64,000 nt of DNA. It comes from Lineus longissimus. Lineage: Eukaryota > Nemertea > Pilidiophora > Heteronemertea > Lineidae. This document shows positions 44,801-57,710 of this stretch, one piece after another (within the stretch, counting starts at the first letter, position 1; each line of letters starts with the position of its first letter). The position numbers were made by a program, and so were the translations under genes. The stretch covers positions 7,256,501 through 7,320,500 of the forward strand of contig NC_088315.1 in NCBI RefSeq assembly GCF_910592395.1. The letters are read 5' to 3'. The notes beneath the pieces were generated by a model. That model saw only the letters and a program-made list of their open reading frames with translations. It was not told where the DNA came from and did no database searches.

Positions 44801-47800
44801 TCTTCTATCAACGTAGAGGACTTCCAGCACATCCCGAGAGACTAGCACAAAAGACTTGGACTTTGATCCATCTCAAGATACGTATCGAATACTCTATAAT
44901 CCTAAGATCATACTATTGTCAAGCCAACGTTTAATTTCACGAAAGCACAAACGCCGTGGGATTCTCTGATCCACGGACAAAAAATCGAAAGCCTCTGGGA
45001 TTGTGTTGCTGTCATGGCTAGATATCTCGAGTTGACCTCTGAGCTCCTTGGCGTAGGATCCATCACCAGGGTAAGCCCAAGGATAATTTCTCCTTTTACA
45101 ATACAGCCGCAAACATTTGTTGGAATTCCCTCGATGTCATCTTTGGCAAAACAAGTGGGGGGAGATGATACAATGTAGTAATGAGGATGATTTGGTGTGT
45201 TTAGGATCCCACACTGAGGGGCGATGCTGTGATCTGCGTTGCTTGATTTTGAATGGGTATCAAATGATGGATGTTATCTGTGGCTCTCTAACATCAAGAT
45301 TTTAAAAATCTGAAACTTCTAAGTCCATAGTATCCTAGTCCCACGTCCACAACAGGATAATGAGCTTATTGAATTTTCTTCTTTGTCCATTTTGTCCATT
45401 CAGTGGAGTCATACGCCATTTCACGAAAAAATGGCTCTGGCGCAAAGAAAACTAAAATGATTGGGAAAGGCTATCAGTATTTTCCCTTCCAATTTCTCAT
45501 TCTTGTTCATGCTTTGTCCGATTCTGGGAAAGTAAGTAGATACTTTGGACTTTGAAGTCTTCGAAGAAGGGATGAAATCAGGACTTTCCTGAAATCAGGA
45601 GTGTGAAGGATGAACCCCTTAGCAAGGTCCATGAAAATGAGATTGGTTGAAGATGGTACCATAGGGCTGTATCCTTGCTCCCAAAATCCTCCAGTTACAA
45701 AATAAAAGCCATGAATAAAAGGTTTTGACATGAGGAGTTGATTGTCAATTGGTTTGAAAAGTCTCGAACTGAAGTATATAGAACTCGATCTGCAAGTTAC
45801 TTACTGAAATCCCATCATATTGAATAAGATTGGTCAAAGATCATAACAGGCTTGATAACTTGTATTCTTAGTTACTCAGTCGAGATTGGATTTCGAAATT
45901 GTGGTTAGAGACAACAGACACTGTTTAGAGTGTAGAGCCTGTGAAAATGACGTCATCACAGCGAAAGACGCCATTTGTCACCGGCGCAACAGTGGCAGTT
46001 GTGAAGTTTGGCGGCATCAACCGTGACGTTTTGCACTCATGGTGCACTGGTTCTTGGCAAAGTTGGCAAGGTCAAGATACAAAATTGTCCTCCTTATGAC
46101 ATCACTACACAGCCTTATGACATCATCAGACTAGTGTTTCAGTCCTTCATAACAAGCGTCATGATGCTCTTGATCAAAATACCGCTTCCTTGTATTGAGA
46201 TGGTTAAACATGTTAAGGTATATATTTTCTTTGCACAAACTTTTAGTAGTCATCTCACCGATCCTAAATTGATGACACTAATGCAAAAAATGTTCCTCAT
46301 CTTTGAAATAATGGCGGCAATAATGGCTCGCTTGGAGACAAATTCCTTATTATTTCCCATCATGCCCTGCAGCTACGGTTTAAGCGATAGCCTGCAAACA
46401 AACAATAGGTGGCCTGAGGACGTTAAGTGATGAACACATAGCATGGTATGCGATTGCTTCCTTTGACCCTTTCCATGCAGAAAGATTCTTTACGGTAGTT
46501 CTTATAAAAACAAGTCTTTAGAGAATTCCCACACTGTCATGATTGCTAATTTCTCATATAAATATGGATCACGAGTAGGGTTACTGGCAAAATCTTCAAA
46601 CGATCGATCCATGCATACTGTATGGGGAGATTTTTTCTCCAAGAGTGGACAATTTTTTTATCTGTTCTGCCTCGAAAAATGCCCCGAGAACAAATCAGCT
46701 AAGCCAGTTTCATTGTCAGTTGCTGAGCCCACCAAGGGCACAGCCAGTTTGCCCCCTGGCTATTTTTCTCCCCAGGTCGATTCTAAAATGCTATTAAAGT
46801 GCTTCCAGTGTTAAAAGCCGAACACTCTCAGATTCGGTGTTCGTCCTCTCCACTTCATTGCACGATTTCGCCCGCAGCAGTCTCCTGGTTAAAGCCAATC
46901 TCTCGCAAAGTGGCCTAAATCAAATTCTGCTGTTTCTTATTATGGTGGTTTTAGTGGCAAGTGATATGCCTTTAAGCAAACGGGATTGTTATGGATGCGC
47001 TTGTGGGGAAAGACAATTCACTTTCTCTGGTAACGCACTGTTTGGCTTTAGGGTCTCACAGAGGATCACGTGACTCTGCCTTTTGGACATAAAAAGGTGA
47101 TAGCAAGTGTTATGGTTTTGTAAGTTGCCAAACCTGAACTAACAAAGTATCAAACTTAGGACATCAGGAAATGATTTGGCTCTAGCTGGCCATCGTGATT
47201 GTTGCCCTATTCTCACAAAAGTTTCTATTGATAAAGTCAATGATGGAAGTATATATAGTTTTGGGATCCTATACTTCTAAACTTTATCCTAATAATAAGC
47301 TGCAGCCAAAGTCATCAAAGTTAACTGAATCAAAATTGTAGAACTTCTTCTTGATTTCTTGGCATTCTTTACGGTCAAAAGAAATCACCACGCCCCCCCT
47401 TCCTCTCATGCTAAGCAGTTTGTCAACCGGCCCCGTATCTCAATATACTGTATATGGTTGGCGCTTCATCCCAAATTAAGGTGAGAAATTGACTCCAGTC
47501 ATGTAAGAAATCAAAAGTGCCTGAAGCTAGTACGAGAAATGATGAAATCTCTGACAATATAAGCACAGGAAATTGCCTACTGTGTTAGTTTCCCTCTCCA
47601 GAGGCGAGGAAGGAGAAGTGTTATCTAGAGATCATTGTATTATCAGCCGATTCTCTCTAAGGTTTAACCCTTTGGTTTTGATACCCTTAGATGTTAGTTT
47701 CCCCCTTCGAGAGGTGAGGGCAGAAGAATCCCAAACTATGAATTCTGAAATATTTCAGCTGAGCATTAGGCCCTCAGGCCTCTTGTTAAACTTAATTTTA

Positions 47801-49536
47801 TTTGAAATCTGCAGTGAAATTCTCGAATTGTTAATCAAACAATTACATAATGGAGTCCTTAAACTACTTGGATTATTCATTCATGATTTTTTTCCCAAAT
47901 GTGCTTAAAGACTTCACTTCTTCACCAACAACAAGTTTCATTCGCCGCATTCAAATAAAAACGCTATCTCATTGGGGATTTTATGGAGTATCACTGCGAT
48001 ACAATGCGGTGACTGTCCCGTCCCATAATACATCATGTTCCGTCAGCGATCTTAAACAAAATGACAATGCATTATGTAGAAGATTATGAAGCGACTCAGA
48101 GGACATACTCAGTGGGCATTCGCGGGATACAAATACAGTATTTCTGACACTCCAAAAGCCGAAGAGCTTACCGAGACTCTCTGGTGGATCGGCAGAGAAT
48201 TGCTTTTTGTTGTTTTCAAGTATTGAGAATGTCTTTCTAGAATTCTACGATCGGTTTTATTGGCAGTTGACTATCTCGCTTTGGCATTTGAGACAGTTGT
48301 TGGTTATTGAGGCAATCCACAGTGTTTTCTTTAGCCTGTGGATCTTAAGGGCTCTTTCCCGCACATTAAGATTAATTGGTTTTGCATTGATGTTGATTCG
48401 GTGTTGTCAGTCGTGTTTCAGTGGTCATACCAGGAGAAAAGGAACAACCATTTTTCGCTGAAGTGATATGTGATGTAGGTTTCAAGTGCTTTTAAAGCCC
48501 CACTGTATGCAGTTTTCATCATCATCAAAGTCACTCCAATAGTGCTTAAATTAGGAGATAATTGCTATTCAAGAGCGCTTTTACAATACTTAAAAAAGGG
48601 GACTTGAGAATGTTCTTAAAAGATGTATGGTTCTTGCTAACTGGTTTGATAAGGGGCACATTTCCAGAAGGTGGGCGGCAAATTTACAATCTTTTTCAAA
48701 GTATTCAAACTCCAAAGTTTGACTCTGTATGGAATCAAATCTTTGTTTATAAGCCATCCCCTGATGCTCTGTCAACCTGTGCTAACAAGATCGCCGGCAA
48801 AAAAACAACATCATCGAGTAAAAGAAGCCCATTACAAGATTTGAGACTTTCGAAATTCAATGTTGGGCAAAAAGGCAAGAAATAAGCAGATTTGGTGACT
48901 GTTCTGTGAATGAATAAAGTATATTTGTTTCCAGTTCACATATGAGTGTAATAAGCAGTACATTGTGTACGGACCGACACAGGGAAATATCTCCTACTTG
49001 GGGTGGAATATGGTTTACCTCAACTACATTGGGGAAAACAAAACTTCAATCGAAAGTGACAGTCAGCATTTTCTTTCATACAATCTGATTCAGTTTTTGT
49101 GCCGGCATTAAATTCTAGCCCTATGTTTTTTGCAATGAGGTGCTAATTTCTGAAATCAAATGTCAAATGTTGAAATTATGTCGTTTGTATATCATTCTAG
49201 TCACCTTTGGTATATGAATCTGATACGAAAACTTAAGTTAGAAAGAACATGTTTGGCTCAACAGGCCTCCATCTCCTATCTCCACTGAGTCTTGTTTTCA
49301 AAGACATTTTCTTGAATCGCAAAAATTTTGAGGCGCGACAATGTTTTGGTTTTCACTACATGGCAACCTGCATTGAAAGTTTTGTCATCAATTTGAATTT
49401 ATCAGGAAAGTCGTCCAGCTTCTGAAACTTCACAATAGGGAAATGAGGAAGAAAGATTTAGGTCCTCGAGGGCAGGACAGACACTACCGAAGTATGACTT
49501 GCTGTGACCTCCCGTGGCAATGCAGGCCACTCATTT
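38869..49536. other. Long noncoding stretch
   Basis: No gene recognised. Complex, CpG-containing blocks at about 40,000-40,700, 41,160-41,700 and 45,900-46,050 (with the palindrome TGACGTCA at 45948-45955) could be regulatory. Plus-strand segments 41599-41694 and 48660-48885 have splice-like borders and open frames but no known domain. Nothing else was seen. Confidence 0.4.
48660..48918 (+). other. Possible terminal exon, unrecognised
   Basis: After the acceptor-like CATTTCCAG (48660-48668) an open frame runs to TAA at 48883-48885, encoding about 72 residues ending in a basic tail (KKTTSSSKRS, then VGQKGKK), and AATAAA follows at 48913-48918. The spacing suits a last exon with a very short 3' UTR. 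A second frame is also open for most of the length, no domain is recognised and no upstream exon is established. Chance is a fair alternative. Confidence 0.2.
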
Positions 49537-50343
49537 TTGGCTCACCTGTGAGCCTTGACCATCACGCAGTGTCGGTCGTCGTCGTTAGATATGGGGGGCA
49601 TGTTTTGTAACCGCTCAAGCTTTTGAACTCAAATTTGGTACAAATGTTCCCCCTGGGTGACCCCTACTCAGAGACCGAATCTTGGCGTAATACAATTCAT
49701 GGTTTGGCCTATAGGAGGCCAAACGTTAAAAGTGAAAATATGCGATTACTTGCCTATACTGGTCCGAAAAATCTGAAAAAAAATATGATAGGTACTTCTT
49801 GCAGTGTTACATCATATATCATTTGCAGTTTTTTTACCTACTTTTCAAGGTCACAAGGTCAAGGTCGTCCAGGGGCACTGCCGTCAGACAACAGTGGCAC
49901 GTTTTGTAACCGCTGAAGCTATTGAACTCTAACTTGGTACACATGTACCCCTGGGTGATTGCTACTCAGAGGCCAAATTGCGGTCTCATTGTCATAAAGG
50001 TTTCTTGAGAGATATTTCCATCTGACTTTCTTATGATTGTCCGTGAATCTTATGATGAATTAATTAAAACTTGGCCACTAGAAAATCCTTATTATGTCAT
50101 TTTGTACTCATTGGCTCACTGTCTATACAACACCGCTGTGTCCGTTGTCATCATCGTCATTATCTATATCCTGTTTCAAAAACAGTGGCATGTTTCTTAA
50201 CTGCTGGAGCTATGAACTTGAAACTTTGTACACAGGACCCCTCAGGTCAGGTGACCTTTGACAATGAATTTTGGTCTGATTTGATTCTTGACTTAATTAC
50301 ATGCTTACTAAAGAGTAGAATGTATTTAGGACAGTTGAGATAG
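49537..50343 (+). repeat. GCTCACC-family repeats, copies B and C
   Basis: Copy B starts TTTTTGGCTCACCTGTGAGC at 49537 and contains two successive GTAACCGCT modules (near 49609 and 49906) and a TCAAGGTCACAAGGTCAAGG block (49846-49865). Copy C starts TTGGCTCACTGTCTATACAA at 50111 and contains TTTCTTAACTGCTGGAGCTA and GACAATGAATTTTGGTCTGA. Neither codes for protein. Confidence 0.75.
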
Positions 50344-50690
50344 TTTCTACAAGTGTGTCATGTGTGGAATAGTAAGGGGGCATGACTGCTGCAATCCTCT
50401 CTTTGAAACAATGTCAACTACGCAAGCAGCATCTGATGTGCTGGTCCTGAACCGAAGAAGTTCTTTACATCATCTTATCTAATGAAATGAATGTCGAGTC
50501 TATTACAGCAGTGAACAATGAAGATGAAGAATGTTAATCCACCTCTGTCTTCTTTACTTTGTCTGGTGACAACATCAAGAGGAATCAATGGAGAAATGAA
50601 ATTTGTCTATTTTACAGTATCAGTCTGGGCGGCTGTACATCATGCCCAGATCCTTGATGCTCGCATTATTGCATTTCCTTATTTAACTAT

Positions 50691-51300
50691 GATAATGATA
50701 ATAATAATGATGATAATAATATAATAATAATAATAAACTTTTATTAATGATTAAGGCCATCGGCCCCTTACAATAATACAAATTATTATATCAAGCAATA
50801 CAACTCAAGATGACAAAACAAAGTAATACAATTAGAATTCGAGTCTCCTACCCCTTGTATAGAAAAACTGACAAATTACACAAGGTTTCTGCACACTAAC
50901 TATTCATTGAGGAGACAAAGGAATACATCGTTGGCACAGAGAAAGGTAACAATCTGATACGAAGATATTGCAAAAATACACATACATTCAAAACATGAAC
51001 TAGCTCTCAGCAAGAGCTTGCGGCGGTGAAGTGCAGGATGCAAAAATGACAAGTTGGTGAAATGGGGAGGGTTTTTATGCACAGATTGAAAATGCATTGA
51101 CTTATAGTGAATGTTCAATGGAGTAAGGCATTTAATAGGAGAAGCTTCCCATTCACTTTTACAGTAGAAACCATGAAATCAAAAAAGGAATGTCTGTGGA
51201 AATGAGCTGTTTTTGATAAAAGTCATTTGATGTTGGGAAAATAGATGTGTTTACATGGTTGAAGGGAAGTAAAGGAGCAGACTGCTCTATAGTGGAGTCT
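50691..51300 (-). mobile_element. Probable LINE 3' end with TAA-type tail
   Basis: Read on the minus strand the segment ends GGGGCCGATGGCCTTAAT, then TTAATAAAAGTTTATTATT and an imperfect (TTA)n at 50691-50737, a layout typical of CR1/L2-like LINE 3' ends. No reverse transcriptase motif remains, and the 5' limit is uncertain. Confidence 0.5.
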
Positions 51301-51461
51301 GTCATTCACAATAATCACTGGCACCCTGGCTACTGAACGATTGGAAGCTCATGTCGCTACCAAGTGTGACGTGACTGCGTATTCTAACTGTGAAGATGCT
51401 CCACCATAGATCTCATCTTTCTGATGAGACGTCCAGAAATAGAGCCAGGATCCTCACTGTC

Positions 51462-52480
51462 CATGTCATCTGTATCAGGTTTCAAAAAAAGTGGTACGTT
51501 TCTTAACTGCTAGGTCTCTCCAGGTCAGGTGACCTCAGACACTGATTTCGGTCCGATCTGATTCTTGACATAGCCATCAGCAGGCCAAAAGTGAAAACCT
51601 AAAGAGTGTGATATCTCATTTATAAGTGAATCGTTTTCAATAATATTTTTATGGTAGGTATTGCGAGGTGTAAATGGTGTAAATTGGCTGTGAGTGTAAG
51701 TATGGCACATTTCTTAACCGCAAAAGCTATGAACCTGAAATTTGGATCACATGACTCCCAACGTCAGATAACCTCTGAAAACGAATTCCAGTCCGATCTG
51801 ATTCTCGACTTCAAAACTGAAAAGGTAAAAAGTGCAATTACTCGTTTTCAATAATATTGTTACGGGAGGTACTCCTTCTTGCAACTGCACAGCAAATAAT
51901 TCATGTTTAGGTCCCACAGTCTGTACAATACCGCAGTGTCCGGCATCTGTCGCCCTAGTCATCACAGTCGCCGTAGTCGTCAGTCGTCAGTCATCAGTCA
52001 TCCGTCATCGTCTGTCGTTCGTTGTCATCTGTATCCTGTTTCAAAAACCGTGGCACATTTCTCAACTGCTACATGTAGTAAGTCTATGAACTTGAAACCT
52101 TGTACACAGGCCCCTCCAAGTCAGATGACCTCAGACACTTATTTCTGTCCAATCTAATTCTTGACTTAGCCATCAGCAGGCAAAAAGTGAAAACCTAAAA
52201 AGTGTGATATCTCTCTTATAAGTGAATCATTTTCGATAATATTTCCTAGCAAGGATACATCACATATCATACGGGTTATTGATTTGACCTACTTTTCAAG
52301 GTCACGTAGGTCAAATAGTGTAAATTGGCTGCTTGAGTGTAAATATGGCACGTTTCTTAACCGCTAAAGCTATGAACATGAAATTTGGTGCACATGACTC
52401 CCCACGTCAGATAACCTCGGACAATGAATTCCGGTCCGATCTGATTCTCGACTTCAAAACTGAAAAGGTAAAAAGTGCAA
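51462..52480 (+). repeat. GCTCACC-family repeat modules, tandem cluster D
   Basis: The module with TTTCTTAACCGC, GCTATGAAC and CCGATCTGATTCT..GACTT occurs about four times (near 51497, 51710, 52050 and 52352), alternating with AAAAAGTGCAAT spacers. The nuclear-receptor-like TCAAGGTCACGTAGGTCAAA is at 52297-52316. Repeated insertion and tandem duplication are both possible. Confidence 0.72.
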
Positions 52481-53300
52481 TATCTCTGCATGAATTCTTA
52501 ACCACCAAATATCTAGCGGAATACAAATACTTGTGATGCATTACTGAAAAATGTGAAAAAGATTGAAAGAATCTCACTGAAAAGCTTTTGTGCAGCATTG
52601 AAATGGCCTGAAACGATTGACAAAGCCATCAGCTGCATTGTGACTGAAGTCAGGGGCAGGTTTGCTGTGTGACCTTGGATATCATTTATCTTTCCTGTGT
52701 CCTTTCATGGTAGACTTCGTGCATTAATCTCGCTGTGTGGCTCCAGACTTGAAACCAATGATGCCGTTACTCCGTAACCCAGGCTGATAGACCAATTTGC
52801 CACCATTTGAACCAAAAAACCTCATTCTCTCTTCGGTCTGTAGTGGTCGGCTGATGCTTTCAGAATTTGATTCTTGCCTGAAAAGAAGAGATAACAAATA
52901 AATACTCTTGTTTAGACATAACACCCACGACTTTGTTTAAATTGCTTCTTCAGCAGACATTTCCACCCTGGGCACAGCCCCAACAGTTTTATTCATCACT
53001 AACAATGGGTCAGGGCTTGAGTTAGAGTTTATTAATCAATTTAGAAAAGGGTCTAAAGTTTGATATGAGGCAACGCTACTGATCCACCTACATGTATCAA
53101 ATTGGCTCCAGTGTCATCATTGTGTGGCATTGATTCCTCTCTCTTCACTGACATAGTTCTATGGGGTCCTGAACTCTTGCGAAATTTAGAGACTGGACCT
53201 GATCAACACTGCAGGAGTATAAATCAGTAAGTACAACTTTCAAATGGACTAAAACACTGGAAGATAAAAAACGAAGAACAAAAGAAACATTTGTCTGAAC
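52481..53300. other. Noncoding stretch
   Basis: AT-rich sequence between the repeat cluster and the tandem arrays. No exon or repeat end was recognised. Confidence 0.35.
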
Positions 53301-53800
53301 TTTACAATCCCCGATTGACGTAACCCTGCAGAACAACTCAACATGTAGTAACAATAAACAAGCCTGCCAACCCCCTTGGTTGATAGGTGACATGACACTG
53401 AAACTCGATTTAGTCCTTCTGTTGTCCCTCATGGCTAGTTTTGAAGTGCCTACGTCTTTCGGTTACAAAACGTGCACCATGTTGACGGATGGAACGAAGA
53501 TGCCATTCTGTGTTGACGGAATTCTGCGTTGACGGATGGACACCATTCTGAAAAGATATCGTGCTAAAGAGAAACATGCACCATAATGACGGATGGAAAA
53601 ACAGACACCATTCTGAATAGTTATCGTGGTAAATGTTTTGTCAGCGTCGTTTCCTTGGCTGTTCCTCCTCATGGCCAGATATGAAGTGCCTAGGCCCGTT
53701 GGTTGATAGGCAACACGATTTCTTGCTTAATCAACACCTGAACTCATTTTAGTCCCTCTGATGTCACAATCCCGATTGCGGCCGTACCGTATCGATCCTG
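53300..53800. repeat. Imperfect duplication with GAAGTGCCTA motif
   Basis: CCTCATGGC-AG-T-TGAAGTGCCTA occurs at about 53430 and 53670, each close to TTGGTTGATAGG and to a TTTTAGTCC / CCCGATTG pair. Between them CACCAT..TGACGGATGG occurs twice. The motif GAAGTGCCTAGGCCCGT also appears in each 333-bp unit of the next array. Confidence 0.6.
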
Positions 53801-53896
53801 CGAATAACTGGGACAATGGGCGATCAAGTGGGACATGGAGTTCCATTCACAAAATTACCAAGTCCTAACAAGCTTATAGACAAAACGTATCAAGTG

Positions 53897-56102
53897 CAAA
53901 ATACCAAGACCAAGGATTTCCTCAAGAAACATGCAGTAAGACTCACATCGATCTTAAGTCAACAACGACAAGAGAGTCCTTCCCCTCCTGGAATATGCTC
54001 CAACACCTTGGTATCCCTAATGCAAGAAAGACCTAGGCTGTCCTCTGTCAGGACGTTATGCTGAGTGGACAAAGCATAATCTGTTCTAATCAGAGGATTG
54101 CGGCTGCGTTTCTTGTGTCAGACGGTGAAACCACATTCAACTCACTATCTGCTCTATTAGAGAACTGCTCTGGTTGCCAGACTGGCCCAGAGGATTGCGG
54201 CTGGGTTTCCTGTGTCAGACGGCGGAACCACATTCGACTCACTATCTGCTCTATTAGAGAACTACTCTGATCAGATGATTAAAACCTGATCACTCGTGTC
54301 AGATGGCAAACCAAAACATAGCATACATATTCTGACCAGAATACTGACCATTAAAAACATTGATAAAGATTTGAAGTGCCTAGGCCTGTCAAAGACCTCC
54401 AAGACAAGGATCAAGGTCTTGTGTTTATAAGTTACCATTGTATGCCTTAGAGGTGGTGAAATGATACTGTTTAGACAAGAAGTCTCTCCAAATGCCTCAT
54501 AGAAGCTGAGGGATTAAAATCTTGTCTTTATTGGCTAACAAGTGCTTACCCTTTCCAAAGACATCCTTTCGGGAATCGTAATTCCCACGGGGGTGACTGG
54601 CTCTTCCACCCTTCCCCCACTACCCCCGTGCAAACGTATCATTAGATAAAGCCAGGCCCTTGAGATCGTGGTGGAATGTCAACAAAAATTGCAAGCAAAT
54701 GCCAGGGAGACCACTATCTGACATCCATAACAGCTTACCTCCCTCTTTAGCTAGTTACAGTCGGTGTGACACAACAGGCGAGTATAGTGGTTGCCATATT
54801 GATTGATTTATAACATCATTTGAAATATATCCCATCAAGAAAATATGGCAAAATTTATGTCATATTACACACCGATGAAGGCTGAGGCCGATAAAAACAA
54901 TAGAGTTGGAACGAATCACTTTTGGCAGTTCATAAAAAGTTAAAGATAGGATGTATAAGGTATATCCCAAAATTACCAAGACCACGGGTTTCCTCTGCAG
55001 AAACATACAGTAAGACTCGCATCGATCTTAAGTCAACAACGACAAGAGAGTCCTTCCTCTCCTGGAATATGCCCCAACACATTGGTATCCCTACCACAAG
55101 AAAGACCTAGGCTGTCCTGTGTCTGGACGTTATGCAGTGGACAAAAGCATAATCTGTTCTGATCAGAGGATTGCGGCTGCGTTTCCTGTATCAGACGGTG
55201 AAACCACATTCGACTCACTATCTGCTCTATTAGAGAACTGCTCTGGTTGCCAGACTGGCCCAGAGGATTGCGGCTGGGTTTCCTGTGTCAGACGGCGGAA
55301 CCACATTCGACTCACTATCTGCTCTGTTAGAGAACTACTCTGATCAGATGATTAAAACCTAATCACTCGTGTCAGATGGAAACCAAAGCATAGCATACAT
55401 ATTCTGACCGGAATACTGACCATTAAAAACATTGATAAAGATACGAAGTGCCTAGGCCCGTCAAAGACCATTATCAAAAGCATAATCGGTTCTTATCAGA
55501 GGATTGCGGCTGCGTTTCCTGTATCAGACGGTGAAACCACATTCGACTCACTATCTGCTCTATTAGAGAACTGCTCTGGTTGCCAGACTGGCCCAGAGGA
55601 TTGCGGCTGGGTTTCCTGTGTCAGACGGCGGAACCACATTCGACTCACTATCTGCTCTGTTAGAGAACTACTCTGATCAGATGATTAAAACCTAATCACT
55701 CGTGTCAGATGGAAACCAAAGCATAGCATACATATTCTGACCGGAATACTGACCATTAAAAACATTGATAAAGATACGAAGTGCCTAGGCCCGTCAAAGA
55801 CCACTATCAAAAGCATAATCGGTTCTGATCAGAGGATTGCGGCTGCGTTTCCTGTATCAGACGGTGAAACCACATTCGACTCACTATCTGCTCTATTAGA
55901 GAACTGCTCTGGTTGCCAGACTGGCCCAGAGGATTGCGGCTGGGTTTCCTGTGTCAGACGGCAGAACCACATTCGACTCACTATCTGCTCTATTAGAGAA
56001 CTACTCTGATCAGACGATTAAAACCTGATCACTCGTGTCAGATGGCAAACCAAAGCATAGTATACATATTTTGACCAGAATACTGACCATTAAAAACATT
56101 GA
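53897..56102. repeat. Segmental duplication and 333-bp higher-order tandem array
   Basis: A ~500-bp segment (53897-54394) is repeated at 54966-55470. Within the second copy begins an array with a period of exactly 333 bp: AGAGGATTGCGGCTGCG starts at 55165, 55498 and 55831. Each unit holds two related subunits 97 bp apart (second members at 55262, 55595 and 55928; first segment 54092 and 54189). Copies differ at only a few bases, so the array is young. Open frames that recur in the units carry stops and no known domain. Confidence 0.93.
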
Positions 56103-57034
56103 TATGGACTGTATTAAATCATGCTTTAGCAGAGACAAGGCAACTATTATGTCTTGAAATTTCTAAACCAGGAAAAAGGTTTCCAAATAAGGAAGTTAGT
56201 AGACTTCGAACTTGGTGTGTGCTTGGCCATATGATCGCTGTCGACTATCACTTCAACTACCACTTCAGACTTCATGGAAATATAGTAAAAAGGCATCTTG
56301 GTTTGTTGTATGCAGTTCAGTAAGATGCAGAATAGACTGAAAGACACCTTCATAGAAGAGAAATTATACTTGCTCCTCTTGTACAGCTGACCAGTGGACT
56401 GACATCTCTCTAATCGATGATCAACTGAAAGTAAAAATTAGAGAAGGGAACAGAAATATTCAAGTGTTGAAATCCTGTTTGGGTTCCTGGCAATGCTGAT
56501 TACACTTCAACTTCAAATAAATCTCAAATGTTTGACATAAATGTGATCTTGTAGCTCATAAATGTGAGACACTCACCTTTTTACACACACCTCAGCCCAG
56601 GCACAAGCTGTGTTCTGTCTGATTCCAAATGCACAGAGCAGTTAGAAGTGGTTCTGCTAATTAAGTCATGAGCATGTGACCAAACCCCATTTCATTCCCC
56701 CCAGAAAACTGGTTGAGCTAATAGGGTCATTTGACCCTCTTAGTCTTTTCATTGGTGGAGGCATGTCCTGATGACTGTATTGTTGAATCTAATCTAATCC
56801 CTTGTCCATTGTCCATTGTCCATTGTCCTGGGGTCCAGCTAGCCATGCCACTATTCTAATTCTTGTCCTTACAATGCCTTTCTTCTTTTAATAAAACTAT
56901 TTGTCATGGATGATGATTAGATTAGTTTTCTTAAATGGGGAATATGTCATCATTATTGCATCTTGACCATCAAGATATTTGCATCTTGCTCTATTTGCAT
57001 TTGGCTCTAAAGAGCATGAATTCTTACCACCAAA
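56103..57034. other. Noncoding stretch
   Basis: Contains a 7-bp tandem repeat (TTGTCCA, about four units, 56802-56828) and the inverted repeat GGGTCATTTGACCC at 56724-56737. No exon recognised. Confidence 0.4.
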
Positions 57035-57036
57035 TA

Positions 57037-57710
57037 TCTAGATGGTGAGCGCAATGGCCCCTGGCCTTTTCATTGAAGCTAGTGGTTGTACGTAGTAGGG
57101 TGACAAAATTTTTATGGTGGGTGTATCTAATAAGGTTAAATGACATATCATCCGGGTTTTTGATTTGACCTTCTTTTCAAGGTCACAGAGGTCAAAGTTC
57201 ACTAAATCACCGATAGGTGGCACATTTCATTTCTATTTGAGCAAGAAGGTTCTAAATTTGTGAGGCCATATATCTAGGGACCCTATTCTAGGCGGCCCTC
57301 TTGAAAATTAAACAAAGTCCTATTACTCCGACACTTATGATCGGATTGTAACCAAACTTATTGTGATATTGTATCTATGTACTCCTATCAATATCCCTAA
57401 TTTTCAGTCAAATCCCATGACAAATATGGCCGCCAGGCTGCCATCTTGGAAATCCAACGAAGTCCTATTACTCCTAAACTGTTGAAAGATATCAACCAAT
57501 TTCCATGTGACATGTACACTCTTCAAAAACCCTGAAATTGAGTCAACTTTATAACCAAAATGCTATACTTAGATGGTACTGATAATTTTCTTTCTAATAA
57601 TGGAATTAAAACTGGTGAAACTAGCCAGAAACTGTTCTCCCTATATCCACTGCAAATGACATGCATTACATTACCCGAGGTGAGCATGGTCCTTGGACCA
57701 TTTCATTATT
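57037..57710. repeat. GCTCACC-family repeat, copy E and related sequence
   Basis: GGTGAGCGCAATGGCCCCTG (from 57045) matches the right end of copy A, and TTCAAGGTCACAGAGGTCAA lies at 57176-57195. A second right-end-like sequence, GGTGAGCATGGTCCTTGGAC, is near 57680. AAGTCCTATTACTCC is duplicated between them (57317 and 57461). The 139-codon frame at 57560-57979 overlaps this and is probably fortuitous. Confidence 0.6.

Noticed and set aside
46008-46430. 140-codon open frame next to the CRE
   Set aside because: It starts at TTG rather than ATG, has no domain and shows no splice context.
54058-55343. Recurring ~70-codon frames in the 333-bp array as a gene family
   Set aside because: Each copy ends in stops, the 97-bp subunits shift frame relative to each other, and no domain is recognisable.
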